Notes: a model not told the origin generated them from the letters alone. A DNA stretch of 64,000 nucleotides from Nepenthes gracilis (GCA_033239525.1 BSYO01000004.1:17212037-17276036), one strand, 5' to 3'; positions 49,635 to 61,920 are shown, numbered from the stretch's first letter. Numbers and translations are program-made.

Positions 49635-50808
49635 GCAAGTGTATTTCGGACGTTGTTTTTCGTTTTTATCGTTTCCTCTTGTTTTAAAGTTGATAAAGAT
49701 GCTATAAAATGATGTTGATGCATGTTTAAAGTAAATGAAACATGTTTCCTTCGATTGTTCGGCTAGATTTTGTATTTACCCATGTTTATTGCAAGTTTTG
49801 GCTTCGATTTCATGTACATGCATGAAAATAGTGTTCGATTTTGTTCCGAAAGTATGTGCGAAACCCTAACTCGAAAATATTGAAAACTTTTGGTTAAATT
49901 GCATGTTTTAATGTATGTGTATGGATTTATGGCGTTAATTTCATGAATAAACACATGTTTAGAGATCGATTTGAGTCCGAAAGTTTTGGCGAAGCCCTAA
50001 GTACGAAAATGAAGGGGTTTTAATGATTTTTAACTATAGCTCCTGTTATGTAAAAGTTAATTAATATTGAAAAGAAGTTCCCTGTATAATTTGTTTCTGA
50101 AAATTTGCACGGACTTGTACCTATGAAAATTTCATACATCGTTGAAGTAAAATTGAATGAATTTTTAGACCGTTACCGTATGTTCTGAAGTTAACTGAAA
50201 GTAAATTGTGAAACCATGATTATGAAAGAAAGTTTTCAATAAAGAGGTTATTTCTGATAGCGTTATTTAGGACCTAGGACTGACTACAGTCCAGATAAGT
50301 TCTCCGGCATGCCTTAGGACTTTACAGTGGTAATCGAGGATAACTCTATCCATGGAGTTATTTATAGTCGGCCCTTCCTCGGGGCGTTAAAGTCAAGAGG
50401 ATTCACAATTACAGGCCTACCTTCGGGTGGCATACAGTACAGATCCCTCGGGATGGGATATACATGTTACAGTAATAGGCCTTGGATTGTGTGGAGTGAA
50501 CACAATCTATCCTCGATTATTCGCTCCCTCAGCTAGTAGGGTATACTGGCAGGGTCTATTACCGTTATGATATGTTACAATTTACCGATTATAGTTTACC
50601 GTTTAAAGTTTATAGTGTACCGATTATAGTTACTGTTTACAGTTTACCGTTCACAGTTTATCGTTTATTGTTTACAGTTTACTGATTACAGTTTAGCCAT
50701 TTTGTTTCTGCACAGTTACATGACCGTTCTGCATCATTGTTTTACCGTTCATATGCATGTATCTTGTTGGGCCCCGGCTTACTGTTTTATTATTTTTCCC
50801 CCCTCCAG
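49635..50808 (+). other. Putative intron within the LTR leader (family A)
   Basis: 5' side: gggccaag/gcaagtgtat, a GC-type donor with otherwise strong consensus. 3' side: ggcttactg (branch-point-like), tttattatttttccccc, then ctccag/atgag, a strong acceptor. Length 1174. Matching pairs exist in LTRs of families B, C, D, E, F and G, several with a canonical GT donor. The hairpins and short repeats fall inside. Splicing itself is inferred, not shown. Confidence 0.55.
50340..50507 (+). other. Conserved hairpin cluster of the LTR leader
   Basis: Four inverted repeats: 50340-50361 (ataactc...gagttat), 50415-50431 (gcctacc UUCG ggtggc, a cUUCGg tetraloop), 50443-50454 (atccctcgggat) and 50485-50507 (ggattgtgt...acacaatc). 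Most of them are present in other LTR families with base changes that keep pairing. Confidence 0.65.
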
Positions 50809-51284
50809 ATGAGACAGTAGAGTTAGTGCCCGACGAGAAAGAGTAATCAAGAGAAATTTCTAAAGACTTTTGAGGACCTAAAGCATTTGGAGCTATTTTG
50901 GGAGAGCAGTCGACGTAAAGACTTGTCTGATTATGTAATTTTGTATACTGATCTTGTATTTATGGATGTTCATGCACATGTAGGGTTTGTATAGAATGCA
51001 TATGATGTATCTGATGGTAAAAGAAAACTATGCTTCTGCAAGTTAATAGTTTAGCTTCCGCTCTAAACTTTTGGATTTATTATACAGGTCCTCGACAGCA
51101 TCTCGTTATTGAACTGTTAGTGTAGGTAACGTTTTTATAGATTTGTGCCAAGGATGGCACATGTGATCCTGTGTATGAATGCTGTAGGAAAAATTGTGGA
51201 TAATTTTTAGTTGTGTGCTTGTAAGTTAGCCATATTCCTGTCTTGACGGAAGATTTTGAGGAAAAAAAAATCCGTTCCGTCACA

Positions 51285-51487
51285 AGGTTCGCCTTTGGAT
51301 GTAACGGATTTGGGATCTGAAAAGGACGTGTCAAATAATGAAGTTTAAGGCAATTATGATGTTTATGATTTTCTAGGATAACTATCCGGATTTAGAAGTA
51401 AGTTGGGGACATTAAGAAGATTTCTTAATTCTAAAAATTTAAAGATTGTTAAATTTTGGGGAAAAAATTTCTATAAATGGGGCAAAG
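51285..51487 (+). mobile_element. Interior remnant and PPT of a fourth pol-less element
   Basis: 51340-51487 is collinear with 1780-1927 (ataactatccggatttagaa..., ttaaattttgggg..., tttctataaatggggcaaag). The autonomous element's LTR ends at 51284 within it. Confidence 0.8.
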
Positions 51488-54163
51488 TATGAGATCCTAA
51501 TCTCAAAATGTGATAATTAGAATGTAATTAAGTCAATAATGACCAATGATTGGACTTAGAGTGTGGGAAAAGTGAGTTTGAAAGTAAAAGAAGAAGTTGG
51601 GCCGTGTAATGTACTAATTTGCAAGATGTGATTAATATGGGTGGAGAGATTTTTGAATTTCTAAAATATGGTATTTGGGAGGTAATTAAGTTGAAACAAG
51701 TGAATTAGGGTCCAAAGGTACATGAGGAATTTGATTAAAGGCTCAAAAATCCAAAATTGGCAAAATCGGTGATCGAAGTTATAAACAGAGAAATGTTGGT
51801 TCATAAATAAGATTCTAGACATTAAATTACGATAATCATGATTTCTTAAGGTAATATAATCAAAATTAGGGTCTAAGAATGTGAGAAATTGGGTTGGAAG
51901 GGTCGAAACGTGTCCCGAAGGGCAAAAACATAACATTTCCGTTCTACAGGCTCGATGTGCGCCCGACCTATGCTCAAGCACCTGGGAGGCACCCCCGAGG
52001 CAAGGCGGGAGCGAGCTGCCTATGACGAGGGTGCTCATGCACCACTCGAGGGCCTCTCGAGCGCAAAATTGCGCGACTAGCGCCTGCTCGAGCACCCCGA
52101 CTAATATATAATGCGTGCGCACATTTCAACTCGGCATTCCAGCCGATCCAGCGAGGAGCAAAAGGAGAAAAGACGGAAAGGGAAAGAGGAGAAGAGGAAT
52201 CCGACCATTCCGCTCCGATCCGGGTAAAAATAGCGGTAGATCAAGTTTAGGTAAGCGTACTCTTGACATTATTTACTGTTTTTATAGCGTTTTAATATCT
52301 CAAATATTGTATTTCTACTCTAAATTCATGGTTATATATGTTTACTGTAAATAAAGCCTGTTTCTATAAATTAATCGAACAGATTTCATGTTTACATGTA
52401 TATACTGCAATATCTGGCTTTGATTTCATATAAATGCATGTGTTTGGTGTCCGTTTATCGTGTGATAATTTTAGCAAAACCCTAAGCATGAAATTGAAGG
52501 GATTTAACTATTTTTACCCGCAATTTCTGTCATATAAAAGTTAACCTGTATTGAAATAAAGCTTCTGATGTATTCTGTATCTAAAAGTTTTATATGGACT
52601 TATATGGATAAATTACTGTAAACTCCTGGAGATAAACTGAAGGGTTTTTAAATTGTTTCTGTATATTCTGAAACTAAACTGAGGGATTATAAACTATTAT
52701 GGTATATTCTGAAATGAATCTGAAGGGTTTCAAACTGTTACTGTTTATCCTGAAATTGACTGGAGAATTATTGTGAAATTCTAACTGATTTTTGAACTGA
52801 AAAAGGGGTTTTTAGTTAAGAAAATGAGAAGAAAACTATTTCTTATACTGTTAATTTGGACCCATGACTGATATACGGTCATGTGAGGTTCTCTGGCATA
52901 CCTTAGGACATTACGGTGGTAATCGGGGATAACTCCATCAATGGAGTTATACATGGTCCACCCTTCCTCGGGACGTTAGTTAATGAAGGCTATATACTAA
53001 TCCTGGAGGATGATAATCCATCGTTCCTGGAGGAAATAATAATCCTTCGTCGACTTTGAGTTGTGTGCTGTAGAACATAATTGGTCCCTATACAGCACCT
53101 GATCTGGCCCTGGATTGTGTAGAGTAAATACAATCCATCCCTGATTATTTACCCCTTCGGCTAGTAGGGTATGCTAGTTGGGTCCCTAGGATATTAAATT
53201 GGAGTTTTTTAAAGAAACAAATGGGATTTGGAACTGTTTTATAAACCCTGATGCATGTTTAAATAGAATCATATACTTTACTCCTGTTTCCATGAACTGC
53301 TCCTCTTCTTCAAACCTGATATTGAAGTATTTTTCTATTCCAACATGATTTATATTTTTCGAGACCTGTTTATATGGAAATCAAGCTTTCCTCATGATTA
53401 TCGTACATGTTTCGGCTGACCTGCATTTATGACCTAAAAATGCTTCCGTAATCACTGTCTCATTGCATTCATGCCTTGTATGCAACTATAAGTGCCTTAC
53501 TGTATTATGTTCTGCATGTTTTAGTACCTTGTTAGGTTTTGACTTACTGTTTTATTTTTTCCCTCCAGATAAGGATATAGTAAAGATACTGGATGATCAT
53601 GAAGTTAGAGTTTAGTAAGGAAGGTTTTGGAGCCTTAGTGAAGCTTTGAGGGTTACCTTGGGGTAATGTTTTGGGAGATTCTGATAATTCTATATATGCC
53701 ATAGAGTTTTGTAAAGGAAATTATGTATAAGTAATTGTAGTTTATTTTGTAAACTATTAAAACTGTATTTATACTTCCGTAGGTTTCTGTTAAGGTTATA
53801 GATGCTTCCGCTATATGTTTTTCTTGTTTCCGTACAGGTCCTAGACGGCATCTCTCGTGCAAGTTCTGATATAGTAGATAGAATAATTAATCTAAAGCCA
53901 TGGATGGCATTTGAGATCTTGTGAATGTGTGTTGTAGGATGTGAATTATGATGTTTGGTTAGTTGTGTGCTTAGATAGGCTATTTTATATGGATTTGAAT
54001 TGTACAGGTTATTAAATATACAGATTGTATTTCTGATTTCTATCTAGTTATAAAGAGGACTCTATTAAAATTTCTATAAAATTTAAATGATTTAAATTGA
54101 TGGATTCTTGTTCTGTATTTGTTTGATGGAAGGTCCTATATGGTTTAGGATCCATTCTGTCAC
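51488..54163 (+). mobile_element. Family D LTR
   Basis: Starts tatgagatcc (first G mutated), ends ccattctgtcac; about 2.68 kb and collinear with the two halves of 1928-8000. GC-rich block 51950-52100, TATA-like atatataa at 52105-52112, canonical donor ttag/gtaagcg at 52251, acceptor ccctccag/ataag at 53568, hairpins 52925-53125. PPT on its left and gag on its right, so two interiors share this LTR, as at 35155. Confidence 0.85.
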
Positions 54164-54256
54164 CTATATACATGCACAGTACACAATAAACATAGTGTCT
54201 CATCTGAAATCTAACTTGTCTCGTTCTTATTTTAGAATAGTTATTAGTAATCGAGT
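54164..54256 (+). mobile_element. Short gag leader, PBS missing
   Basis: Only 93 bases separate LTR and gag; no tggtatcagag is visible, so the PBS is deleted or mutated. cgttcttattttag near 54235 resembles a 3' splice site before the ATG. Confidence 0.5.
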
Positions 54257-55020
54257 ATGCCGCAAAGACGGAGGTCTACGTGTGGGGGTGGCCAGCCTCG
54301 TGATCGAGAGGCTGAGTATCTAAATTTGTTTAGTCGTATGGCAGACATCATAGAGAATATAGGGCAGAGGAATCTTGCTCCAATGACTATTCTTGCTCCA
54401 ACCCCAATTCCTGCTAATCTTTGGTCGTCTGCATATGATTGATTCATCCAAGAGAGAGTTCCTGAGTTTCTAGGAGAGCCAGATCCAATTAAAGCGGACA
54501 TGTGATTCCAGAGACTAAAGAAAGTATTTTGCTATTATCCATTGCCTCGAGGAGGACCAGGTGTTGTTTGCATCGTACTGATTGAAAGGTGAAGCCCATC
54601 ATTGGTGGGAGATATAAAAGAGGGCCATGGGTGTGTCGGAGAATGGGATCACCTAGCATATGTTCGAGGATGCTTTCATAGAGAAGTACTTCCCATTTTC
54701 CCTCCACAAGTAGCAGGAGCAAGAGTTTGTCCGCTTGAGGCAAGGCAATAGGATGGTGGCCGAATATAACGCAAAGTTTATAGAGTTGGCTCGGTATGTT
54801 TTGTACATGGTCGAGGATGAAGAGAGGAAAACTAAGAAGTTTTTACAAGGCTTGCAGGATGATATCTATAAGCAGTTGGCGACCCTCAAGCTTTCAACCT
54901 ATGGAGAGGTGTTGGATTGTGCTTTGATCCACAAGAAAGAGCTTGAGAAGGAGGAGTATTTCAAGAAGAGAATGTCTAGTAGAGGCGGTGCCGGTTCTAG
55001 CTCTAGTTAGGGTTCGGGGA
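54257..55020 (+). pseudogene. gag: gag of a second chromovirus-like element, frameshifted
   Basis: ATG at 54257, then YLNLFSRMADIIENIGQRN and a stop at 54440. Frame changes follow before LRQGNRMVAEYNAKFIELAR and FLQGLQDDIYKQLATLKLS (54750-54900), the gag domain. Diverged from the autonomous copy but with the same domain order. It continues to pol in the frame of 54735. It lies just right of the shared family D LTR. Confidence 0.88.
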
Positions 55021-56235
55021 GGCCGCCGAAGAGGTTGAGACAAACGAATCAAGGGAAGAAGGCTAGTCCCTCTACATCGGCAAAGCAATCTCCTGCCAAT
55101 CTGTGTGAGCATTACGAGAATCCTCATTGTGATAGGCCTTGTTACAAGGCATCAGGCATATGTTTCAATTGTGGGCAGTCTTGGCACAAGATTAAAGATT
55201 GTCCTTACAAGAAGAAAGCTCTTGCCCCTAAGTCGGCTGTTCCAAGAAAGGTGTTTGTAGTATTTGCCATTGAAGTTAAGGTGTTTGATGATATTGTGGA
55301 AGGTATTCTTTTTATTTGCAGTGCTTCTACTATTGTGCTTTTTGATTCTAGATCTACCCATTCTTTTGTTTCATCTCGATTTGCTTGTCATTTGATATCT
55401 TCTCCTATGATTCTTGATTATTAATTAGTTGTTTTGATGTCCATGAGATCTTCTGTTGTGACTAATGTCTCATACCTTGGGTATTCGGTGGAAGTGAATT
55501 GGTTGACCTTAGTTGTTGACTTGATTCTTCTAGAGATGAATAATTTTGATGTTATTCTAGGTATGGATTGGTTGTCGAGGAATCATGTAACTATTGATTT
55601 TTTCTATAATAAGGTGGACTTTATAATTCCGGAAGGTGAGCCCTTTCACATTCATAGAATTTGGCGAGCGGAGTCGTCCATCTTTATTTCGGCTTTGCAA
55701 GTCTGTCATTTGTTGCGGAGTCAGTGTGAGGCCTATTTGGCTTATGCTAGTGTGATGGAGAGCCGTGAGTTATTGGCAAAGGAGATTCCGGTGGTGCTTG
55801 AGTTTGAGGATATATTTCCTGATAAGTTGTCTACTTTGCCGCTACAAAGGGCGATTGAGTTTGGGATTGATCTTGTGTCTGGATCGTCACCTATTTCAAG
55901 GACCCCTTATTGTATGGCTCCTACTGTGTTGAAAGAATTGAAGTAGCAATTGCAGGACCATCTGGACTTAGGTTTTATTAGATCCAGTGTTTCGCCATGG
56001 GGTATTCCTGTCCTATTTGTGAAGAAGAAGGATGGGACTTGAGGTTATGTGCAGACTATCATGAGCTGAATAAGATCATGGTTAAGAATAAGTATTCGTT
56101 GCTACGGATTAATGATCTCTTTGATTAGTTGCAAGGGACCTGCATGTTCTCTAAGATCAATCTTTAGTAGGGGTATCATCAGCTTCAGATCAATCAAGAG
56201 GATATGGCAAAAATGGCATTTCAGATTAGTTATAC
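55021..56235 (+). pseudogene. pol: Zinc knuckle, protease and start of RT, truncated
   Basis: The zinc knuckle is CFNCGQSWHKIKDC (55163-55204). The protease site reads LFDSRSTHSFVS, with the active-site Gly replaced by Arg, then [20 protein letters not shown] at about 55940 is followed by a stop, and the RT fingers ([15 protein letters not shown]) lie at about 55990-56040. After DMAKMAFQ at about 56205 the sequence switches at 56235 into an inverted LTR. RNase H and integrase are lost. Confidence 0.88.
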
Positions 56236-56889
56236 CAAAACTAAAAAATACAACCTGCACAAGCACACAACTAATCGATTACCTTACTTTTTCTACGACA
56301 TGCATTTACAGGATCATAAACTGTCATATCATTTATGGCTTCAACACAACACATTTTATCCAGTATTTTGAATTCAAAAGGAGATGCCATCTAGGACCTA
56401 TACATATTTAAAACATCAAAATAGGGTGGAAGCAATAAATCCATAAGTCAACCTGCAGAAGCAAGAACAAACATTCATCATGATATAACATTTTTACATT
56501 ATCGTAATATACTATGTTCTTTTCAAAATGCTAGCTACAAGAATCCAAAATTCATTGATCCACCGAAGTCCTTCAGGGTCTTCAAAACTTACGAGCTTTT
56601 TCTTCTTCTAGCTAGATCTGACTTCGATCCTTTTCAGGCTTTTGCTTTTCTAGAGGGGAGAACAGAAAGCAAGGAGTGAGCTTAACAGCTTAACAAATGT
56701 ACCCAAACAGTAAAAATATACAGTTTTACATATATACAGAACATACACGTGCTTTTAGAAGAGAACTTAAAAGGGATGCAAAAAAATCATGCATATAGGT
56801 GAGAGAAAAAAAGTATAAATATGATGCAGAATACTAGGAAACATATTACGGTGCAAAATACTAGAAAACCTATGATTTTAGTTCTTAGT

Positions 56890-57250
56890 TCCTGATTCAG
56901 AATTTGGTTCGGAGTTCATATTCAGAACCTTAACCTAGTTCTCGGTTCAAAGTCCATATTTCAGAACGTTGACCTAGTTGTTGGTTCAGAATCCATATTT
57001 TAAGCCTGATTCAGAATTTAGTTCGGAGTCCTTATTTCAAGACATTAATCTAGTTATTGGTTCAGAATCCATATATCAGAATATTAATCTAGTTCTTAGT
57101 TCAGAATCCATAGTTCAGAACATTATCCTAGTCCTCAGTTCAGAATCCATATTTTAGAACAGTAACCTAATTCTTAGTTTAGAATCCATATTTTAGAACA
57201 TTATCATAGTTCTTAGTTCAGAATCCATCTTTCAGAATATTCAGTTTCCT
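56890..57250. repeat. 39-bp tandem repeat, about 8 units
   Basis: (t)cagaatccatat..cagaacatta.cctagttcttagt recurs with tccat at 56953, 56992, 57029, 57068, 57107, 57146, 57185 and 57224, spacings 37-39. Absent from the other family E LTR. Confidence 0.95.
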
Positions 57251-57254
57251 TTTA

Positions 57255-57490
57255 AATCTATCACGTACCCTCAATACTTTACATTTCGAGGGCAGGATAG
57301 TTCTTATTTAGTTTAATCATTTTATACTCTCCATACTTTACATTCCGATGGTAGGATGGTCTCTGTTCACTTTTAATCTGTACATACCCTACATACTTTA
57401 TATCCCGAGGGCAGGATGATTTCTGTTCAATTTAATTCCTTACATACCCTCCATACTTTACATCCCGAGGGCAAGATGGTTTCTTTAGTT
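57255..57490. repeat. 60-bp tandem repeat x 4
   Basis: ccatactttacatcccgagggcaggatg units with atac at 57274, 57333, 57393 and 57453. Homologous to the 55-bp array at 9490-9770. Confidence 0.95.
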
Positions 57491-58940
57491 TGATTAGCTA
57501 TTATTCAGTTCAGTTTTGATGCCTATTATTCAGTGTTTCGATACGATAACCTAAGGATGAGGTCGTGGACTGGCTATACCGAAATCCTACTAATTTACTT
57601 AACTAAAGATATTTTTGTCACTATTTCCTTAGCCTTAACTCTCTAGACCTCGGAAACCATTCCAATTAATACAATTAGACCTCCAATCAGTTTCAGAGTT
57701 GTTTTATAACTGAATGGTACAGTCTCAGGTTAATCCTTAGTTAATGGTTCCATTCACAAGATTCACACCTTTGAATATTCAGTCACTTCAGAACTTCTCT
57801 ATAACTGTATAATACGGTCTATAGTTTAATCCATAAGTACAAATCTGGTCCAACCTATACAAGTAACCCTTCAGATAATCTCGAAACACCTCAGTAACTT
57901 TCTAAGGCATGCGGGAGAATCCTACTTAACTGAATAACAGTCCTAGGTCTGATTTCTTACTGATTTTATCAAACTAAAGATATCCTTGTTCTCATTTCTT
58001 AGTTCTTAGCTCATCATACCTCAAGGGTCATTCAAATTCATACAATCAAATCTTCAAATAGCTTCAGAAGTTCTCAATAATTTAACAGTATAGTTCCACG
58101 TAAGATTTTCAGGTAAAAATCGTCTAATAAGCTTTAACAAATCACCAAATAACATTTATATCTCAAAATTCAAGATTTTTAAACATCAAATCCCTAATTT
58201 TCGTTCTAGGGTTTCATGTGAAGCTTCCGGACAAAAATCAAACCTAAATCTTGAGCCAAATCACAAAATCAAGCCATAAATCATAATACATATACATAAA
58301 CATAAAATTTAATCAAAAAGTTATAAGAAACATGCAACATTCAAAACAAAGCTTAGGGAACGATGGTTTTAGAGCATAAATGTCAAAATGAAAATATTTA
58401 AAAGCGGTAAAAATGGAAAACAAAGTTTGAAAGACACTTACCTTAACCCGATCTTCCGATTTTCTTACTCTGATCGGATCAAAAACGGCCAAAATCTCCT
58501 TCTCCTTCCCTTTCTCCTCTTTCCTCCTTTGCTGTTATTCGTGTGTACCCTGGTTTTCTATCTGCCCTTCTCCTTTTATAACAAAAACGAAATCAGGTCG
58601 CTAGCAGAAAATCGCGCTCGCGTTCGAGCGCCTAGCAAACGCTCGACGAGCGCAATTTTGTAGCACACGGCACCGGCTAGGTGGCTCAAGCGCACAGCGA
58701 ACCTAGAACATTCTGTTTTTGATGCCTCCTTTTGCGCTTGAGCGAGCGGTGTGCGCAAGCTCTTCCATGGCAATCTGTTTTTAGCGCCCTCTGTTGGACT
58801 CGAGCTAGCAACGAGCCCAACTCTGCTATTTGTTGCACTAAGGTTAATTTTTCAATTTTTTTCAATTTCACTTATTCCAAACTTAATTATATCAATTTAA
58901 TTACTAAAAATTACTATGTTTTAAATACCAGTACCTTATA

Positions 58941-59788
58941 TTCCATCTGGGCTTTAAGATTTCCGCCTATCATGTTGTGTTGTACACTGCTTGGAAATAT
59001 GCCCCAGTTAGAGACAAGAGTAACGCAGTCTAGGAAACTTCTAGTCCACTGGAGATACTATTACTATAATTTTTTTTTGGTGATATGGCCGGTCTTCCCA
59101 CACTTAAAACAACATTGATTGTTGCGGGGTTTGCTAGTCTTTTGCCGCTTAATTGATGATAAGGTGATGGCTTACTCCCAAAATATGGAGTGACCAGTTT
59201 CAACTAGTCGTTCTTATCGAGAGAGAAGTTGGTATCTCTGCCATCTGTGAGTTGCAAATTAATGTGTGAATGGTTTGGTCTACAAGTTGAGCCACTTGTT
59301 GAAGTGCTCATAAAATTTCATAATTCTCCACATGGTTGCCATCGGAAGCTCTTGATGAGTCTGTCATATTCGTAGTTTATTGTTCTAACATCCTACAAAA
59401 ACAAAGAGTTTAGAGCAAACCTATTTTAACATTTTTAGAGTCGCCCATAAACTATCTAACTTACCCTAAGTTCCGAGATATACAATCAGTTTATTAACCA
59501 AAGCTCACCAAAATATTATAAGTCCATCAACTCATTTAAGGAATCCCAAATTTGTTTTTTTTAGCGTCTCCGATTCCTAGTTCTTGAATCACTTGATGAA
59601 ATATAATTATTTGTCAAACCAAATCCGCTATATCCCTTAAAAGACTTACAATCTTCTATTCAGACTTAGAACTAATAAATTTAATCTAAATCCACATATC
59701 TTATTGCATCACCTAATATCCTCAATTGTCAGCAATTTCTAGAATCCCAAAGTGTTTCCATAGAACCTTAATTCTCTGATACTATAAC
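58941..59788 (-). pseudogene. gag: gag remnant with zinc knuckle and PBS
   Basis: The minus-strand ATG at 59367 starts MTDSSRASDGNHVENYEIL, then a stop, then ALQQVAQLVDQTIHTLI, a gag N-terminal helix region. A large deletion leads to NQCCFKCGKTGHI near 59080-59120, the first three ligands of a CCHC knuckle. An inverted PBS-like ctctgatactataac at 59774-59788 joins the LTR. The element is of a different gag type from the others. 59400-59770 is non-coding leader. Confidence 0.7.
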
Positions 59789-61374
59789 TGTGACGACCCG
59801 AAGCATAAGCTTCAAGCATGGCTTGGACCACTAACGCGGAAACCTCAAAACTTAAAATTATTCATAATCTTCCATAATGGCAATACAATGAAATTAAACT
59901 ATTATCAAATTCATCAATACATCATATAATTATCCTAAAATAAAAATCACTAAGGATCACAAGTCGCAATCCAAAAGAAACCTACTCAACTTCCATCAAT
60001 AACATATCTAGTTTGTCTCCCATTGAGATATAATATCTAGTATCCACAAATCGCTCTACCTGTAAGTCTTGCAGTAAAAATAGGATCCCACAATCCGCAC
60101 TATGCAATCAATTCAATTTGGAGTCAAAAAACACAATGGTGAACCAAAACCCGACAAATGATAATAATCAAAAACACTTAATAAACAATAAATATCTCGG
60201 ATATTAAAAATATAATGGTTACAATATTAAAATAACAATCTAACTATATCCGAGAAACTACAATACGTTGTAAACACGATTCAAAGCAAAAAACAAGATA
60301 GGTCTCTCTGGAGCCTCATGTGACAAAGATAACAAAATTTGCCAATAACAGGCGGAAACCCCTTAGAATCCGACATCAAGAGATATGTAGGGATTCTCTA
60401 GTTCGAATGTTAGCGTAAACAACCTGAATATCAAACAATTATAAATAGCATGGATTCCATTAATCAGACTATCATAGAATCCGACACATAGATTTTACCG
60501 AATATAACTCGTAAATTCTATTGAATCCCAAACTCGAGAAGTATTAATAATGACAAAATATCACAATGAATCTCCTTAGACATTATTCTACCACCGTTAG
60601 CCAAAGGTCGCGTAATTACGCCCCCAACGGTTTGGTAAGTTCAACGAAGTTATCTATAATATCCTCACTACCCCTACTGTCCTCCTAAATGCTGTACCCG
60701 TAGCATACTCATACTATCCATGACACCCCTTACCAAATAATATCCCTGATATTATCTCCTACGATAGATACATGGCTATAAACATCTCTCCATAATAAGC
60801 AATATACCTCATTATCACCATAATACGAAAATCTATATCGGATAAGTATAGATCACGCTAAGGTGTTGTAACCTCCTATTCAACTAGATACCTTAATATT
60901 TTCATATATTCTTCTTAGTCTTAACCATATGAAACCAATAACTCAAATACTCACGTAATCGAGTATGACACAAAAAAGGCTTTGCAAGTAGAACAATAGA
61001 AATTTCGTTCGATACTGACAAGAACCGTACTCACACCATTAAGATTAACACAAACGAATTTATCACGGAACGATGAAAGAACAAAAGAGAATTGAAAAAT
61101 ATATTTTTTAACAAATTTAAATATTTATCTAGTCTCCCATTCTGTTCCAATATACAAATCGTATCACTAAAACCATATCTTAATTATCACCTGTGGACAA
61201 GCCCATTATTACCAAATCTATTCAATCGTCCCAAATTCGTGTAGCAATTTCCAACAAAACTATATAATAACTTTAACAATATTTTATAAATTATTTTGTA
61301 TTTTAAAATATGCCCACACATATTTACTATTACCATAAAATATTAATATTTACTCCACCTATTATTTGTGATCA

Positions 61375-61920
61375 TATATACCCACACTACCAACAGATGC
61401 TGCACACACTTAAATAAACTCATACACACACGCACACACGACTACACACATAGTAGTACACATGCACACAGCATCCGCAGTACACACACACCCTTCTCAC
61501 CACACGGCTTAACACCTGTACACCCACCCTTTGCACTCCCTGCACACACACGCACACGCACGGCAGCACACATGCACACACAGCTACTCACACACAACCG
61601 TACACACGCACACACATGGTTACACACATTACACATACTACCAGCACACCACTGTCAGTTTACTCTCAAACTGCACTCACTTACCCTGCAGCAGCACCCA
61701 CCTGCATACTCTCACACGGCAACAACAGATTATACACTGCTTTCACACACAGCTTCACACACGCACGGCAACTCACACATTCATAACTACGCAAACACAA
61801 CAATCCTCGGTAGTATCAACCTTACTATGAGCAAACGAAACAACCCTTCTCTTCTGCACACAGCAATACGCCCCCACAAATTCGCCGCTCATACACACAC
61901 GGCTAATGCACACCTACGCA
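61375..61920. repeat. CA/CAC-rich low-complexity tract
   Basis: Interrupted cacaca with cacacgcacac and acacatgcac variants over 500 bases. The long frame encoding Thr-His-rich peptide (61368-61964) and its antisense Cys/Val-rich partner reflect the repeat only. Confidence 0.9.

Larger units (their letters stand above)
49122..51284 (+). mobile_element. Complete 3' LTR of the autonomous element (family A)
   Basis: TGTGAGGCCCCGG to TTCCGTCACA, 2163 bp. The order of parts is the clearest in the window: short U3 with GC-rich block (49247-49470), TATA box, donor-like site 49635, conserved hairpins 50340-50507, AT-rich short repeat 50560-50700, acceptor at 50807. The flank at 51285 is a remnant of another element; no TSD can be checked because the left LTR is cut. 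Confidence 0.93.
56236..58940 (-). mobile_element. Partial family E LTR, minus orientation
   Basis: From aaaactaaaaaatacaacctg it matches family E at about 8745 onward, lacking the first 110 bases. It ends accttata (58933-58940), equivalent to aacctcaca at 14863-14871. Minus-strand TATA box (TATAAAAG) at about 58573-58580, GC-rich block 58615-58830, canonical donor aag/gtaagtgt at 58441. It is inverted relative to the pol fragment it abuts. Confidence 0.8.

Noticed and set aside
49494..49723. Frames with basic or hydrophobic runs around 49494-49723 and 28532-28843
   Set aside because: GA/CT-rich leader sequence just downstream of an LTR TATA box (second case is the same leader in the interleaved region).
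51661..52122. 153-codon minus-strand frame
   Set aside because: Falls in the GC-rich U3 block of a family D LTR, antisense to the promoter. Same explanation for 15351-15930 in the family F LTR.
54108..54323. Small frame spanning an LTR end and the gag start
   Set aside because: Shadow of the gag frame that begins at 54257.
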